A DNA stretch of 64,000 bases from an uncultured Pelagibacteraceae bacterium (GTDB lineage: Bacteria; Pseudomonadota; Alphaproteobacteria; Pelagibacterales; Pelagibacteraceae). Under the pieces are notes generated by a model. The model was not told where the DNA came from. It did not search any database and worked only from the letters and a program-made list of their open reading frames with translations. Where the stretch lies: assembly GCA_902613755.1 (NCBI GenBank), contig CACMIH010000007.1, forward strand, positions 29,383-93,382. Reading direction: 5' to 3'. Shown in pieces: positions 16,948 to 25,763 of this stretch (its first letter is position 1; every line of letters starts with the position of its first letter). Made by a program: the position numbers and the translations under genes.

Positions 16948-17940
16948 ATGAATAGGAAAGTATCAGTTGCTCCTATGATGGATTGTACAGATCGTCATGA
17001 ACGATATTTTCTTAGATTAATATCTAGAAATACTCTTCTTTATACTGAGATGATAGTTGATGAAGCTATAAATAGAGGAGATAAGAAAAAGTTATTAGAA
17101 TTTAATATAAATGAAAAACCTGTAGCACTTCAATTAGGAGGCTCTTCTCCAAAACTTTTAGCTAAAGCCACTAAAGTAGGCGAAGATTTTGGTTATGATG
17201 AAATTAACCTAAACTTAGGTTGTCCTAGTAAAAAAGTTGAAAAAAATAGATTTGGTGCTTGTTTAATGAAAGAACCAAATTTAGTGGCAGATTGTTTAAG
17301 TAAAATGCAATCAGTTACAAAACTACCAGTAACTATAAAAACAAGAATTGGCTATGATGATATAGAAGATTATGAAAATTTATATAAATTTATTTATACT
17401 TTAAAAGCAACTGGAGTTAAAACTTTTATAATTCATGCAAGAAAAGCAATGTTAGGCAAATTTACACCAAAGCAAAATTTAAATATCCCACCTTTAAAAT
17501 ATGAATATGTGTATAAATTAAAAGAGGATTTTCCTAATGAAGAAATCGTAATAAACGGAGGAATAACATCAGTGGATGAAATAAAACCTCTTTTAGAAAA
17601 AACTGACGGTGTAATGATTGGAAGAGCCGCATATCATACTCCTTATTTACTTGCAGATATTGAAAGGGAAATATTTAATAATGATGATATTCCAAGTAGA
17701 CAAGATGTAATTGAACAACTTATTCCTTATATTAAAGAAGAATTAAAAAAAGGAACAAGATTAAATCAAATTATGAGACATACTCTTGGCTTGTTTCATG
17801 GTCAAACAGGTGCAAGCTATTGGAAAAGATATTTAAGCGAAAACATGTGTGTAAGAGATGCAGATGTGAAAAAAATTGATCACATCATGGATAAAATTAA
17901 ATACAACAATTTAGATAGCAGAGTAGGGCAGTCTGCTTAA
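16948..17940 (+). CDS. dusA: tRNA-dihydrouridine(20/20a) synthase DusA
   Basis: The 330-residue enzyme begins 'VSVAPMMDCTDRHERYFLRL', the DusA-type FMN-barrel start, followed by 'VALQLGGSSPKLLAKATKVG', the catalytic Cys loop 'INLNLGCPSKKVEKNRFGACLM' and 'VMIGRAAYHTPYLLADIE'. It reduces uridines in the D-loop of tRNAs using NADPH and FMN. The length is normal. It follows rpoZ by 22 bp. Confidence 0.93.
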   Translation: MNRKVSVAPMMDCTDRHERYFLRLISRNTLLYTEMIVDEAINRGDKKKLLEFNINEKPVALQLGGSSPKLLAKATKVGEDFGYDEINLNLGCPSKKVEKNRFGACLMKEPNLVADCLSKMQSVTKLPVTIKTRIGYDDIEDYENLYKFIYTLKATGVKTFIIHARKAMLGKFTPKQNLNIPPLKYEYVYKLKEDFPNEEIVINGGITSVDEIKPLLEKTDGVMIGRAAYHTPYLLADIEREIFNNDDIPSRQDVIEQLIPYIKEELKKGTRLNQIMRHTLGLFHGQTGASYWKRYLSENMCVRDADVKKIDHIMDKIKYNNLDSRVGQSA

Positions 17941-17980
17941 TTCAATTTTAGTAAACGAATATAGTTATATTATTCTATTA

Positions 17981-18766
17981 ATGGCTTTAACAGCTATACC
18001 AGTTGGTTTTGTTGCTGGATTATTTGGTATCGGTGGAGGGTTGATAACTGTTCCTTTTTTATATTTTATTTTTGGTTCTTTAGAAATTGATCCTCAATAT
18101 GTTATGCATCTTGCGGTCGGAACTTCTTTTGCAATTATAATACCAACCTCTACAGTTTCAGTTTTAACACATCATAAATTTAAAGCAGTTGATTTTGATA
18201 TTGTTAAGAATTACGGTCTGTTCGTCGTACTAGGAGTTATTGTTGGTACTGCTTTTGCAGCTTCTTTAAAAACTAAATCCTTGGTTTTGTTCTTCTCAAT
18301 AATGATACTATTTTTAGGAATTTACTTACTTTTAATAAAAGAAAAAGAACAAAACATAATAGTTAAAATGAAATTACATCTAAAAGTAATTCTTGGTTTT
18401 CTTGTTGGGTTTATATCTGCTCCCATGGGCATTGGAGGAGCCGTAATGAATGTTCCTATTCTAAAGTTTTTTGGTTATTCAATAAATAAAGCCATAGGAA
18501 GTGCGGCTGCTATAGGCTTTTTAATTGCTTTATTTGGAGCAATAGGTTTTTTAATGTCAGGAACTTATTTAAATTCAAGTCTTCCTCTAAGTATTGGTTT
18601 TATAAATCTCCCCGCTTTTTTAATTTTCATACCAATTACGACTTTCATGGCTCGGATAGGAGCTAAAACAGTTCACAGTATTGATAAAAAAAAAATTAGT
18701 AAGTTTTTTGGAATTTTCCTTTTAGTGATTTCGATTAAATTTTTTTATGAATACTTAAAATTATAA
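17981..18766 (+). CDS. TauE/SafE-family membrane transporter
   Basis: This 261-residue protein has 7-8 membrane segments and the duplicated family motif: 'GFVAGLFGIGGGLITVPFL' near the N-terminus and 'GFLVGFISAPMGIGGAVMNVPIL' in the middle. The family exports or imports sulfonates, sulfite or related organosulfur anions. The frame stays open upstream of the ATG back to 17927 without a normal start codon, and those residues are hydrophobic, so translation could begin earlier at a rare codon (for example ATT or CTG) to complete the first membrane span; I keep the ATG. It starts 40 bp after dusA. Confidence 0.85.
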   Translation: MALTAIPVGFVAGLFGIGGGLITVPFLYFIFGSLEIDPQYVMHLAVGTSFAIIIPTSTVSVLTHHKFKAVDFDIVKNYGLFVVLGVIVGTAFAASLKTKSLVLFFSIMILFLGIYLLLIKEKEQNIIVKMKLHLKVILGFLVGFISAPMGIGGAVMNVPILKFFGYSINKAIGSAAAIGFLIALFGAIGFLMSGTYLNSSLPLSIGFINLPAFLIFIPITTFMARIGAKTVHSIDKKKISKFFGIFLLVISIKFFYEYLKL

Positions 18767-18771
18767 CAAGT

Positions 18772-18811
18772 AAAAAAAAGAGGTGACTTCAGTCTCCCTC
18801 CATCACCTCAC
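18772..18811 (-). terminator. Rho-independent terminator pointing left, with no gene in front of it
   Basis: Read on the minus strand, GAGGTGA and TCACCTC form a perfect 7-bp stem with a 16-nt loop, followed at once by eight T residues. On the plus strand no T run follows, so it does not serve the TauE gene. The nearest annotated genes on the plus strand flank it, and no minus-strand gene ends here. The rest of the 200-bp gap (18812-18982) shows no tRNA or long frame; a minus-strand small RNA ending here is the simplest reading. Confidence 0.65.
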
Positions 18812-18982
18812 GTATTTAGAATAAGTGATTCTTTAAATATTCATGAACACTTAATAGTTGAAAATACAATTTATCAACTAATTTAAACGTAAACAATTTT
18901 AGGTTGTATTTATTCTTAAAAAAAAACTCAATTTAGCCACACATAATATTTTGTGTTATTATTCTAATTGATACTTTTAAAA

Positions 18983-20059
18983 ATGGTCTCAATAAAAGAC
19001 ATTAATAAAAAAATTAAAAATAATTTATTTGATCCAATCGATAAAACAAAAAATAAGTTTTCCTCAATTTTAAATGATTTTAAAAAAAACAAAGTTAAAA
19101 AAGATTTAGCATTACAAAAACAATTAGAAAAAGAAAAGAAAAGAGAATTAATTTTAGAAAAAAAATTAGCGAAAAAAGCTAAACAAGATGAACTGAAAGA
19201 TGAAAGAAAGAAACTTCTTTTTCAAAAAAAATTAATCATTGAAAATGAAAAGCAAGAAAAAAAGAATGAGGAGAAAAGACAAAAAATAGAAGCTCAAAGA
19301 ATTAAAATAGAACAGAAAAAAATTAAAGACGAAGAAACCAGAAAACTTAGAGAGGAAGCAAGAAAGCTTAAACAAGAAGATTTAAGGCTAAAAATGTTAG
19401 AGAGACAAAGAATTAGAGAAGAAAATATTAAAATTAAAGAAGAAGAACTAAAAAATAAAGAAATTGAAGCTCAAAGGAGAAGAGACGAAAAAGAAAAGGA
19501 AAGACAAGAAAAATTAAGATTAAAAGAAATTGAAAGGAAAAATAGACTTGAGGAAGAGCAAAGATTAAGAGAAGCAGCAAGAAAGTTGAAATATGAGCAA
19601 GAAAAACTTAAAGAAATGGAAGAAAGATTAAGAGACCTAGAGACCGAAAGACAGCAGGAAATTCAAAGACAAATTTTAGAAGAGGAGGCTGAACAAAGAG
19701 CCAAGGAAGAGGAATTAAGAATTAAAGAGAAAGAACTCAAAGAAGCTGAACGTGAGAGAATAAATAAAGAAAATGAAAGGCGTCAAAGAGAAAGAGAATT
19801 GAAAATAGAAGAGGAAAGACAAAAAAGAATTGAAGAAGAAAATGAAAGAATTCGATTAGCTGAAATAGCTCAAAAAGAGAGAATTGATGAGGAAAATAGG
19901 CGAATGAAAGAATGGGAGAAAAAATTTGATGAAGAACAAAAACTAAAAGAGGAGGAATTGGTTAGAAAGTTTTATAGCGAAGAAATCCCTGAACAAGAAA
20001 ACAACCAGAATTTAGAAAATTTAGAAAATAAATCTGATGAAGATAATTTAAAAAATTAG
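18983..20059 (+). CDS. Highly charged long coiled-coil protein
   Basis: The protein has 358 residues when started at the ATG (a TTG 15 bp upstream is possible). Residues about 30-330 are almost entirely Lys, Glu, Arg, Gln, Leu and Ile in heptad-like order, a continuous alpha-helical coiled coil that could span tens of nanometres. There is no signal peptide or membrane segment, unlike TolA. The tail is Asn/Glu/Asp rich. A cytoskeletal or scaffold role is possible but nothing identifies the family. It overlaps the convergent mutase gene by 4 bp. Confidence 0.6.
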   Translation: MVSIKDINKKIKNNLFDPIDKTKNKFSSILNDFKKNKVKKDLALQKQLEKEKKRELILEKKLAKKAKQDELKDERKKLLFQKKLIIENEKQEKKNEEKRQKIEAQRIKIEQKKIKDEETRKLREEARKLKQEDLRLKMLERQRIREENIKIKEEELKNKEIEAQRRRDEKEKERQEKLRLKEIERKNRLEEEQRLREAARKLKYEQEKLKEMEERLRDLETERQQEIQRQILEEEAEQRAKEEELRIKEKELKEAERERINKENERRQRERELKIEEERQKRIEEENERIRLAEIAQKERIDEENRRMKEWEKKFDEEQKLKEEELVRKFYSEEIPEQENNQNLENLENKSDEDNLKN

Positions 20060-21510
20060 ATTTTCTGGTCGTATTCACCTACCTTACCTGTTTTTTGTAA
20101 TAAATCGTCAATAAAATCAAAAATTATTTTCTTTCTTTCATCTGATATTGGGCTTTCAGTAACAATAACCAAAGAAGGTTTATTTGAAGAAGCTCTTATA
20201 AGTCCCCAAGAACCATCTTCAAATGAAAATCTAACTCCATTAACAGTTAAAATATCATTAATTACTTGGCCAGCTATTTCAGTTTTATTTTCTTTTAAAT
20301 TTTTAATTTGTTTAACTACCTCTTCAACAACAATATACTTCTCTTCATCTTTGCAAAAAGGTGCCATTGTTGGTGTTTGAAATGTGTTAGGTAATTCACT
20401 AATAATTTCACTCATCATTTTATTTTGATTATCTAATAAATGACATACTTGAATTGCTGAATTGATACCGTCATCATACCCAAAACCCAATGGCTTATTA
20501 AAGAAAAAATGTCCACTTTTTTCAAATCCGGCTAAAGCCTTTTCTGTGTTTACTTTTCTTTTGATATGAGAATGACCAGTTTTCCAATAAATTGTCTCAC
20601 AATTATTTTCTATTAATTTTTTATCTTTTGAAAATAAGCCTGTTGATTTAACATCTACTACAAATTTAGAATTTTTATGTTTGCTTGATAAATTTCTAGC
20701 TATTAATAGACCTATTTTATCTGAAAATATTTCATTACCTTTATCATCAATAACACCAACTCTATCTCCATCACCATCAAATCCGAACCCTATATCAGCA
20801 TTGTTTTCTTTAACTACTTTTGCTATTTCATGAAGCATTTCTAGATCTTCTGGATTTGGATTGTATTTAGGAAAATTCCAATCTAGGTTACAATCCAACT
20901 CTATTACTTCACAACCAATACCTTTTAGAATATCCGGGGCAAAAACACCCGCTGTTCCATTTCCACAAGCCACCACAGCTTTTATTTTTTTTTTAATTTT
21001 ATTTTTACTAATTAGGTCGTTCTTATAAATTTTATCAAAATCTATTATTTGTTTTTCATTACCTTCACCTTTTGTAAATTTCTCATTTAAGGTAATTTCT
21101 TTTAATTCTTTCATTTCTTCAGGCCCATGAGTAAGTCCTTTTTTGATTCCCATTTTAACACCAGTCCAACCATTTTCATTATGACTTGCTGTAACCATAG
21201 CAACTGCATCTGCGTCTAAATTAAATTGTGCAAAATAAACCATTGGAGATAAGGATAGACCTACATCTTCAATATTACATCCGGTAGATATTAATCCTTT
21301 ATTAAGAGCAGCTTTTATTTCTTCGCTATAAGATCGATAATCATGTCCAACGATGATTCTTGGGTTTTCTTTTTTAGTATGAATTTTTACTTGTGTTCCA
21401 AGTCCTCTACCAAGATTCTCTATTCCACCTAAATTTATGTCTTTCTTATACAACCAACGAGCGTCATATTCTCTAAATCCATATGGGTCTATTTTTATGT
21501 TTTGATTCAT
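20056..21510 (-). CDS. Phosphomannomutase/phosphoglucomutase
   Basis: This 484-residue enzyme has the four-domain alpha-D-phosphohexomutase plan: the phosphoserine loop 'VTASHNENGWTGVKMG', the metal-binding 'FGFDGDGDRVGVID', the sugar-binding 'GFEKSGHFFF' and a C-terminal phosphate-contact domain ('SWGLIRASSNKPSLVIVTES'). It interconverts hexose 1- and 6-phosphates, feeding sugar-nucleotide synthesis such as that needed by the surface-glycan genes in this window. Whether mannose or glucose is preferred cannot be told. Confidence 0.9.
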   Translation of the reverse strand: MNQNIKIDPYGFREYDARWLYKKDINLGGIENLGRGLGTQVKIHTKKENPRIIVGHDYRSYSEEIKAALNKGLISTGCNIEDVGLSLSPMVYFAQFNLDADAVAMVTASHNENGWTGVKMGIKKGLTHGPEEMKELKEITLNEKFTKGEGNEKQIIDFDKIYKNDLISKNKIKKKIKAVVACGNGTAGVFAPDILKGIGCEVIELDCNLDWNFPKYNPNPEDLEMLHEIAKVVKENNADIGFGFDGDGDRVGVIDDKGNEIFSDKIGLLIARNLSSKHKNSKFVVDVKSTGLFSKDKKLIENNCETIYWKTGHSHIKRKVNTEKALAGFEKSGHFFFNKPLGFGYDDGINSAIQVCHLLDNQNKMMSEIISELPNTFQTPTMAPFCKDEEKYIVVEEVVKQIKNLKENKTEIAGQVINDILTVNGVRFSFEDGSWGLIRASSNKPSLVIVTESPISDERKKIIFDFIDDLLQKTGKVGEYDQKI

Positions 21511-21611
21511 TAGGTATTTACTTAACCTTTTTATGTTAATTTCTTAAAAAAAATGTAATTTTTTTATTGATTATAACATTGTCGCGTTCTATAAATGTTC
21601 TGTTGTTAAAT

Positions 21612-21658
21612 TGTTTATATAGTATATTTACAACAAACGCCTACAACATATAGTTGTT
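21612..21658 (+). promoter_or_regulatory. Candidate pair of NrdR boxes upstream of nrdAB
   Basis: Two ATATAGT cores (21617-21623 and 21648-21654) are exactly 31 bp apart; the second lies in the imperfect palindrome CAACATATAGTTG (21644-21656). NrdR repressors bind paired ATA-rich palindromes spaced about 31-32 bp upstream of ribonucleotide reductase genes, so spacing and place fit. The first box is a poor palindrome. No nrdR gene is in the window. The rest of the 180-bp gap is AT-rich without other clear signals. Confidence 0.45.
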
Positions 21659-21690
21659 TTCGTACTAATAACAAAATATATTAAACTTTT

Positions 21691-23631
21691 ATGAATAAGA
21701 TTCTTTCTCAGGCCCTTAAAAAAGCTGTCTCTGAATATAGCCCTGAAGTTAAAGAAGTTTCTAAAATAAATAAACCTGATCTTTTCTCATTAAATAATGA
21801 AACAGAACTATTTCAAAATGACAAAGGCATCATAATTAAAATTGATCGATCGAAAGATGCAAATCTTACAGACTTTGGTAAAGCAACTTTAAAAGACAGA
21901 TATTTAGGTTTAAACGAATCTTATCAAGATTTATTTGCAAGAGTAGCAAGCACATATGCAGATGATAATTTGCACGCTCAAAGAATTTATAATTATATAA
22001 GCAATCTTTGGTTCATGCCAGCAACACCAGTTTTATCAAATGGTGGTACAAAAAGAGGATTACCAATTTCATGTTTTTTAAATGAAGCATCTGATAGCTT
22101 AGGAGGTATTCTTGATTTATGGAGCGAGAATGTTTGGTTAGCAGCGAAGGGTGGAGGAATTGGAAGCTATTGGGGTAACTTAAGATCTATTGGTGAAAAA
22201 ATCGGAAGAGTTGGAAAAACATCTGGAATAATTCCTTTCATAAAGGTGATGGATTCTTTGACTATGGCTATCAGTCAAGGATCATTAAGAAGAGGTTCTG
22301 CAGCATGTTATCTTCCAATTGATCATCCTGAGATAGAAGAGTTTATTGAAATGAGAAGACCAACGGGTGGTGATCCAAATAGAAAAGCATTAAATTTACA
22401 TCACGGTGTTTTGGTTTCTGATGCTTTTATGAGAGCAGTAGAAACAGATGAACAATGGGCATTAAAAAGTCCTGCTGATGGAAGTGTTCAACAAACTATT
22501 TCTGCGAGAAATTTATGGATAAGATTATTAACTGCTAGAATTGAAACTGGGGAGCCATATATAATTTATATTGATACTGTTAACAGGCAAATTCCACAAC
22601 ATCATAAGTTAGCAAACCTTACAGTTAAAACTTCCAACTTATGTAGTGAAATAACTTTACCAACAGGAATTGATAAAGATGGAAGAGATAGAACAGCTGT
22701 ATGTTGTTTATCTTCTTTAAATTTAGAAAAATATGATGAATGGAAAGATGATCCAGACATGATTAGTGATGTGATGAGATTTTTAGATAATGTCTTATCT
22801 GATTTCATTAATAAGGCACCAGATCAATTTAAAGATGCAAAATATTCTGCGGAAAGAGAAAGAAGTGTTGGATTAGGTGTGATGGGCTTTCACTCATTTT
22901 TACAAAAAAATAGAATTCCACTTGAATCTGTAATGGCAAAATCTTGGAATAAAAAAATATTTAAAAATATTCATGAAAAAGTAAACCAAGCTTCTAAAGA
23001 TTTAGCTGAAGAAAGAGGAGCGTGCCCTGATGCAGCGGAATATGGTTATAAAGAAAGATTTTCTAACAAGACAGCAATAGCTCCGACAGCTTCAATCTCA
23101 ATTATTTGTGGAGGTGCATCACCAGGGGTAGAACCTATTGCTGCAAATAGTTATACACACAAAACTCTTTCTGGATCTTTTAATGTTAGAAATAGATATC
23201 TAGAAGAAATTCTTCAATCGCATGGTAAAAATGATGATGAAACATGGTCTACAATTACTACTAATCAAGGCTCAGTTAATCATCTAGATTTCCTTACAGA
23301 TCTTGAAAAAGATGTATTTAAAACAGCATTTGAGCTTAATCAAAATTGGATAGTTGAATTAAGTGGGGACAGAACCCCATTTATATCTCAAGCACAATCA
23401 GTTAACTTATTTTTACCAGCTGATGTTCATAAAAAAGAATTACATAAAATTCATTTTGATGCGTGGAAGAAAGGCTTAAAAAGTCTTTACTATTGTAGAT
23501 CGAAATCAATTCAACGAGCTGAAAATATCAATGATGCTAAATCAACTGATATTACAGCTAATGTTTATAAATCTAAAAATCAACCAACTAACGAAGAGCC
23601 AGAATACGAGGAGTGCCTATCATGTCAGTAG
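21691..23631 (+). CDS. nrdA: Class I ribonucleotide reductase alpha (large) subunit
   Basis: At 646 residues this is a catalytic RNR subunit: 'FMPATPVLSNGGT', the first active-site Cys in 'LPISCFLNEASDSLGG', 'NLCSEITLP', the radical-site 'CCLSSLNLEKYDEW' and the allosteric-loop 'GSLRRGSAACYLP' are present. The C-terminus ends 'ECLSCQ', the mobile CxxC that is re-reduced by thioredoxin or glutaredoxin. There is no N-terminal ATP-cone, so the usual dATP on/off control is missing in this chain. It makes dNDPs for DNA synthesis and overlaps nrdB. Confidence 0.95.
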   Translation: MNKILSQALKKAVSEYSPEVKEVSKINKPDLFSLNNETELFQNDKGIIIKIDRSKDANLTDFGKATLKDRYLGLNESYQDLFARVASTYADDNLHAQRIYNYISNLWFMPATPVLSNGGTKRGLPISCFLNEASDSLGGILDLWSENVWLAAKGGGIGSYWGNLRSIGEKIGRVGKTSGIIPFIKVMDSLTMAISQGSLRRGSAACYLPIDHPEIEEFIEMRRPTGGDPNRKALNLHHGVLVSDAFMRAVETDEQWALKSPADGSVQQTISARNLWIRLLTARIETGEPYIIYIDTVNRQIPQHHKLANLTVKTSNLCSEITLPTGIDKDGRDRTAVCCLSSLNLEKYDEWKDDPDMISDVMRFLDNVLSDFINKAPDQFKDAKYSAERERSVGLGVMGFHSFLQKNRIPLESVMAKSWNKKIFKNIHEKVNQASKDLAEERGACPDAAEYGYKERFSNKTAIAPTASISIICGGASPGVEPIAANSYTHKTLSGSFNVRNRYLEEILQSHGKNDDETWSTITTNQGSVNHLDFLTDLEKDVFKTAFELNQNWIVELSGDRTPFISQAQSVNLFLPADVHKKELHKIHFDAWKKGLKSLYYCRSKSIQRAENINDAKSTDITANVYKSKNQPTNEEPEYEECLSCQ

Positions 23632-24629
23632 CAGAGAAGATTAACAAAGAAATTATTCAACCAAAAAAAATGGGATTGCTAGTTGAAAATCCTGTTTATA
23701 AACCATTTAGATATCCATGGTGCTACGATGCCTGGTTAACTCAACAACGAATTCATTGGTTACCAGAAGAAGTTCCTCTTGGAGATGATGTAAGAGATTG
23801 GCAAAAAAATTTATCTCAACCAGAAAAAAATTTACTAACTCAAATTTTTAGATTTTTTACTCAGGCTGATGTAGAAGTGAATAATTGTTACCTAAGACAT
23901 TACACTACTGTTTTCAAACCAACAGAAGTTTTAATGATGATGACAGCTTTTGCTTCAATGGAGACAGTACACGTTGCTGCCTACTCACATTTACTTGATA
24001 CAATAGGCATGCCAGAATCAGAATATTCAGCTTTCATGAAATATAAAGAGATGAAAGACAAATATGATTACATGCAAGGCTTTAATGTAAATTCTAAAGA
24101 GGATATTGCAAAAACAGTTGCTGTGTTTAGTGCTTTCACAGAAGGATTACAGTTATTTGCAAGTTTTGCTATTTTATTAAATTTTCCAAGACATAATAAA
24201 ATGAAAGGAATGGGACAGATAGTTACTTGGTCCGTAAGAGATGAGACTCTACATTGCAATTCAATGATCAGAATTTTTAAAGAGTTTATAAAAGAAAATC
24301 CTGAAATCTGGACACCAAAATTAAAAAAAGAACTTTATGAAGCTTGTAGAATAATTGTTGAGCATGAAGATGCTTTTATTGATTTAGCTTTTGAAATGGG
24401 TCCAATGGAAGGTTTAACTGCACAAGAAGTTAAAGATTATATTAGATTTATTGCAAACAGACGTCTTGATCAATTAGGATTAGAACCAATTTATGATGTT
24501 CAGAAAAACCCATTAACTTGGTTAGATACAATGCTTAATGCTGTTGAACATATGAACTTTTTTGAAGGTAGAGCAACAGAATATTCTAAAGCATCAACGC
24601 AGGGTACTTGGGCAGAAGCTTTTAGTTAA
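23622..24629 (+). CDS. nrdB: Class I ribonucleotide reductase beta (small) subunit
   Basis: This 335-residue protein has ferritin-like metal-ligand helices ('MMMTAFASMETVHVAAYSHLLD' and 'WSVRDETLHCNSMIRIFKEF'). I chose the ATG at 23622, which has a GAGGAG Shine-Dalgarno 8 bp upstream, over the GTG at 23613; it starts within the last codons of nrdA. It houses the dinuclear metal centre that generates the radical for NrdA. No ATP-cone is present here either. Confidence 0.95.
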   Translation: MSVAEKINKEIIQPKKMGLLVENPVYKPFRYPWCYDAWLTQQRIHWLPEEVPLGDDVRDWQKNLSQPEKNLLTQIFRFFTQADVEVNNCYLRHYTTVFKPTEVLMMMTAFASMETVHVAAYSHLLDTIGMPESEYSAFMKYKEMKDKYDYMQGFNVNSKEDIAKTVAVFSAFTEGLQLFASFAILLNFPRHNKMKGMGQIVTWSVRDETLHCNSMIRIFKEFIKENPEIWTPKLKKELYEACRIIVEHEDAFIDLAFEMGPMEGLTAQEVKDYIRFIANRRLDQLGLEPIYDVQKNPLTWLDTMLNAVEHMNFFEGRATEYSKASTQGTWAEAFS

Positions 24630-24638
24630 TTTTAAAAA

Positions 24639-25763
24639 TTATCTTTGATTTAACTGCATCACTTTTCGATGCTTATTACCTTTATAGCTAGCTAAAGGTC
24701 TAATAAGTTTGTTGGCAGCATGTTGTTCCATTATATGAGCAGACCAACCTGTAATTCTAGAAATTACAAATATAGGTGTGAAAAAGTCCGTTTCAAAACC
24801 CATTAAATGATAAGTAGGCCCTGTTGGATAATCTACGTTTGGGTAAATATTTTTCTTCTTAATCATCACTTTTTCAACGATGTCATAGATTTTTTCAAAT
24901 TTTTTATCTTTCTTGAGTTTAGCCACTTTACCAAAGTATTTTCTCATAGTTGGAACTCTAGAATCCCCAGATTTATAAACTCTATGTCCAAATCCCATGA
25001 CTACTTCTTTATTTTTAAGTGCATTGTTAATCCATTTTAGAGCATTTTCTGGTTTTTTAATTTTATTCATCATATGCATTACTTCTTCGTTTGCTCCACC
25101 ATGAAGAGGGCCTTTTAGACTGGCGATCGCTCCAGTTATTGCGCCATGTATATCAGATAAGCTACTCGTAATTGTACGTGCTGTAAAAGTTGAAACATTA
25201 AAGCTATGCTCAGCATATAAAATTAAAGATACATCAAAAGCTTTAACAATTTCTTTTTGTGGCACTTTACCAAAGCACATATAGAAAAAGTTTTCTGCAA
25301 ATGTTAAATTTTTCTTTGGTTTAATAATTTTTTTTCCTTTTCTAATTCTATAAAAAGCTGCCAATGCAGTAGGAGTTTTGGCAAAAATTCTTAATGCTTT
25401 CCTCATATTTGCCTCAGGAGAGGAGTCTGTAGTTTCTTTATCCTCCAATCCCATTACACTGACCGCAGTTCTAGCCACATCCATTGGATGAGATCTTTTT
25501 GGCATATGTTTTATAATTTCATATAAATTTTTCGTTAACTCTCTATTGTTTCTTTCTTCTTTTTCAAAGTGTTTGAGTTCTATCGAATTAGGTAGATCTT
25601 TATTTAATATTAAGTAGGCAACTTCTTCAAACCTACAATATTCACATAAATCTTGAGCAGCATATCCCCTGTAAGTAAGAGAATTTATTTCTGGCATCAC
25701 TTTTGAAACTTCAGTTTCATCGACTACAATTCCAAGTAAGCCTTTTTTTATATCATCACTCAT
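24639..25763 (-). CDS. prpC: 2-methylcitrate synthase / citrate synthase
   Basis: This 374-residue citrate-synthase-fold enzyme has the active-site histidines in 'GPLHGGANEEV' and 'VMGFGHRVYKSGDSR' and the Asp region 'YAEHSFNVSTFTART'. Length and context (directly after prpB, one shared base) identify it as PrpC, condensing propionyl-CoA with oxaloacetate to 2-methylcitrate. It is the last gene of prpD-prpB-prpC on the minus strand and converges on nrdB, with a 9-bp gap. Confidence 0.92.
   Translation of the reverse strand: MSDDIKKGLLGIVVDETEVSKVMPEINSLTYRGYAAQDLCEYCRFEEVAYLILNKDLPNSIELKHFEKEERNNRELTKNLYEIIKHMPKRSHPMDVARTAVSVMGLEDKETTDSSPEANMRKALRIFAKTPTALAAFYRIRKGKKIIKPKKNLTFAENFFYMCFGKVPQKEIVKAFDVSLILYAEHSFNVSTFTARTITSSLSDIHGAITGAIASLKGPLHGGANEEVMHMMNKIKKPENALKWINNALKNKEVVMGFGHRVYKSGDSRVPTMRKYFGKVAKLKKDKKFEKIYDIVEKVMIKKKNIYPNVDYPTGPTYHLMGFETDFFTPIFVISRITGWSAHIMEQHAANKLIRPLASYKGNKHRKVMQLNQR

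Noticed and set aside
18781..18811. Riboswitch or terminator for the TauE gene on the plus strand
   Set aside because: No T run follows the stem on the plus strand; the hairpin has terminator form only on the minus strand.
23613..23621. GTG start for nrdB
   Set aside because: The ATG at 23622 has a correctly spaced GAGGAG ribosome binding site.
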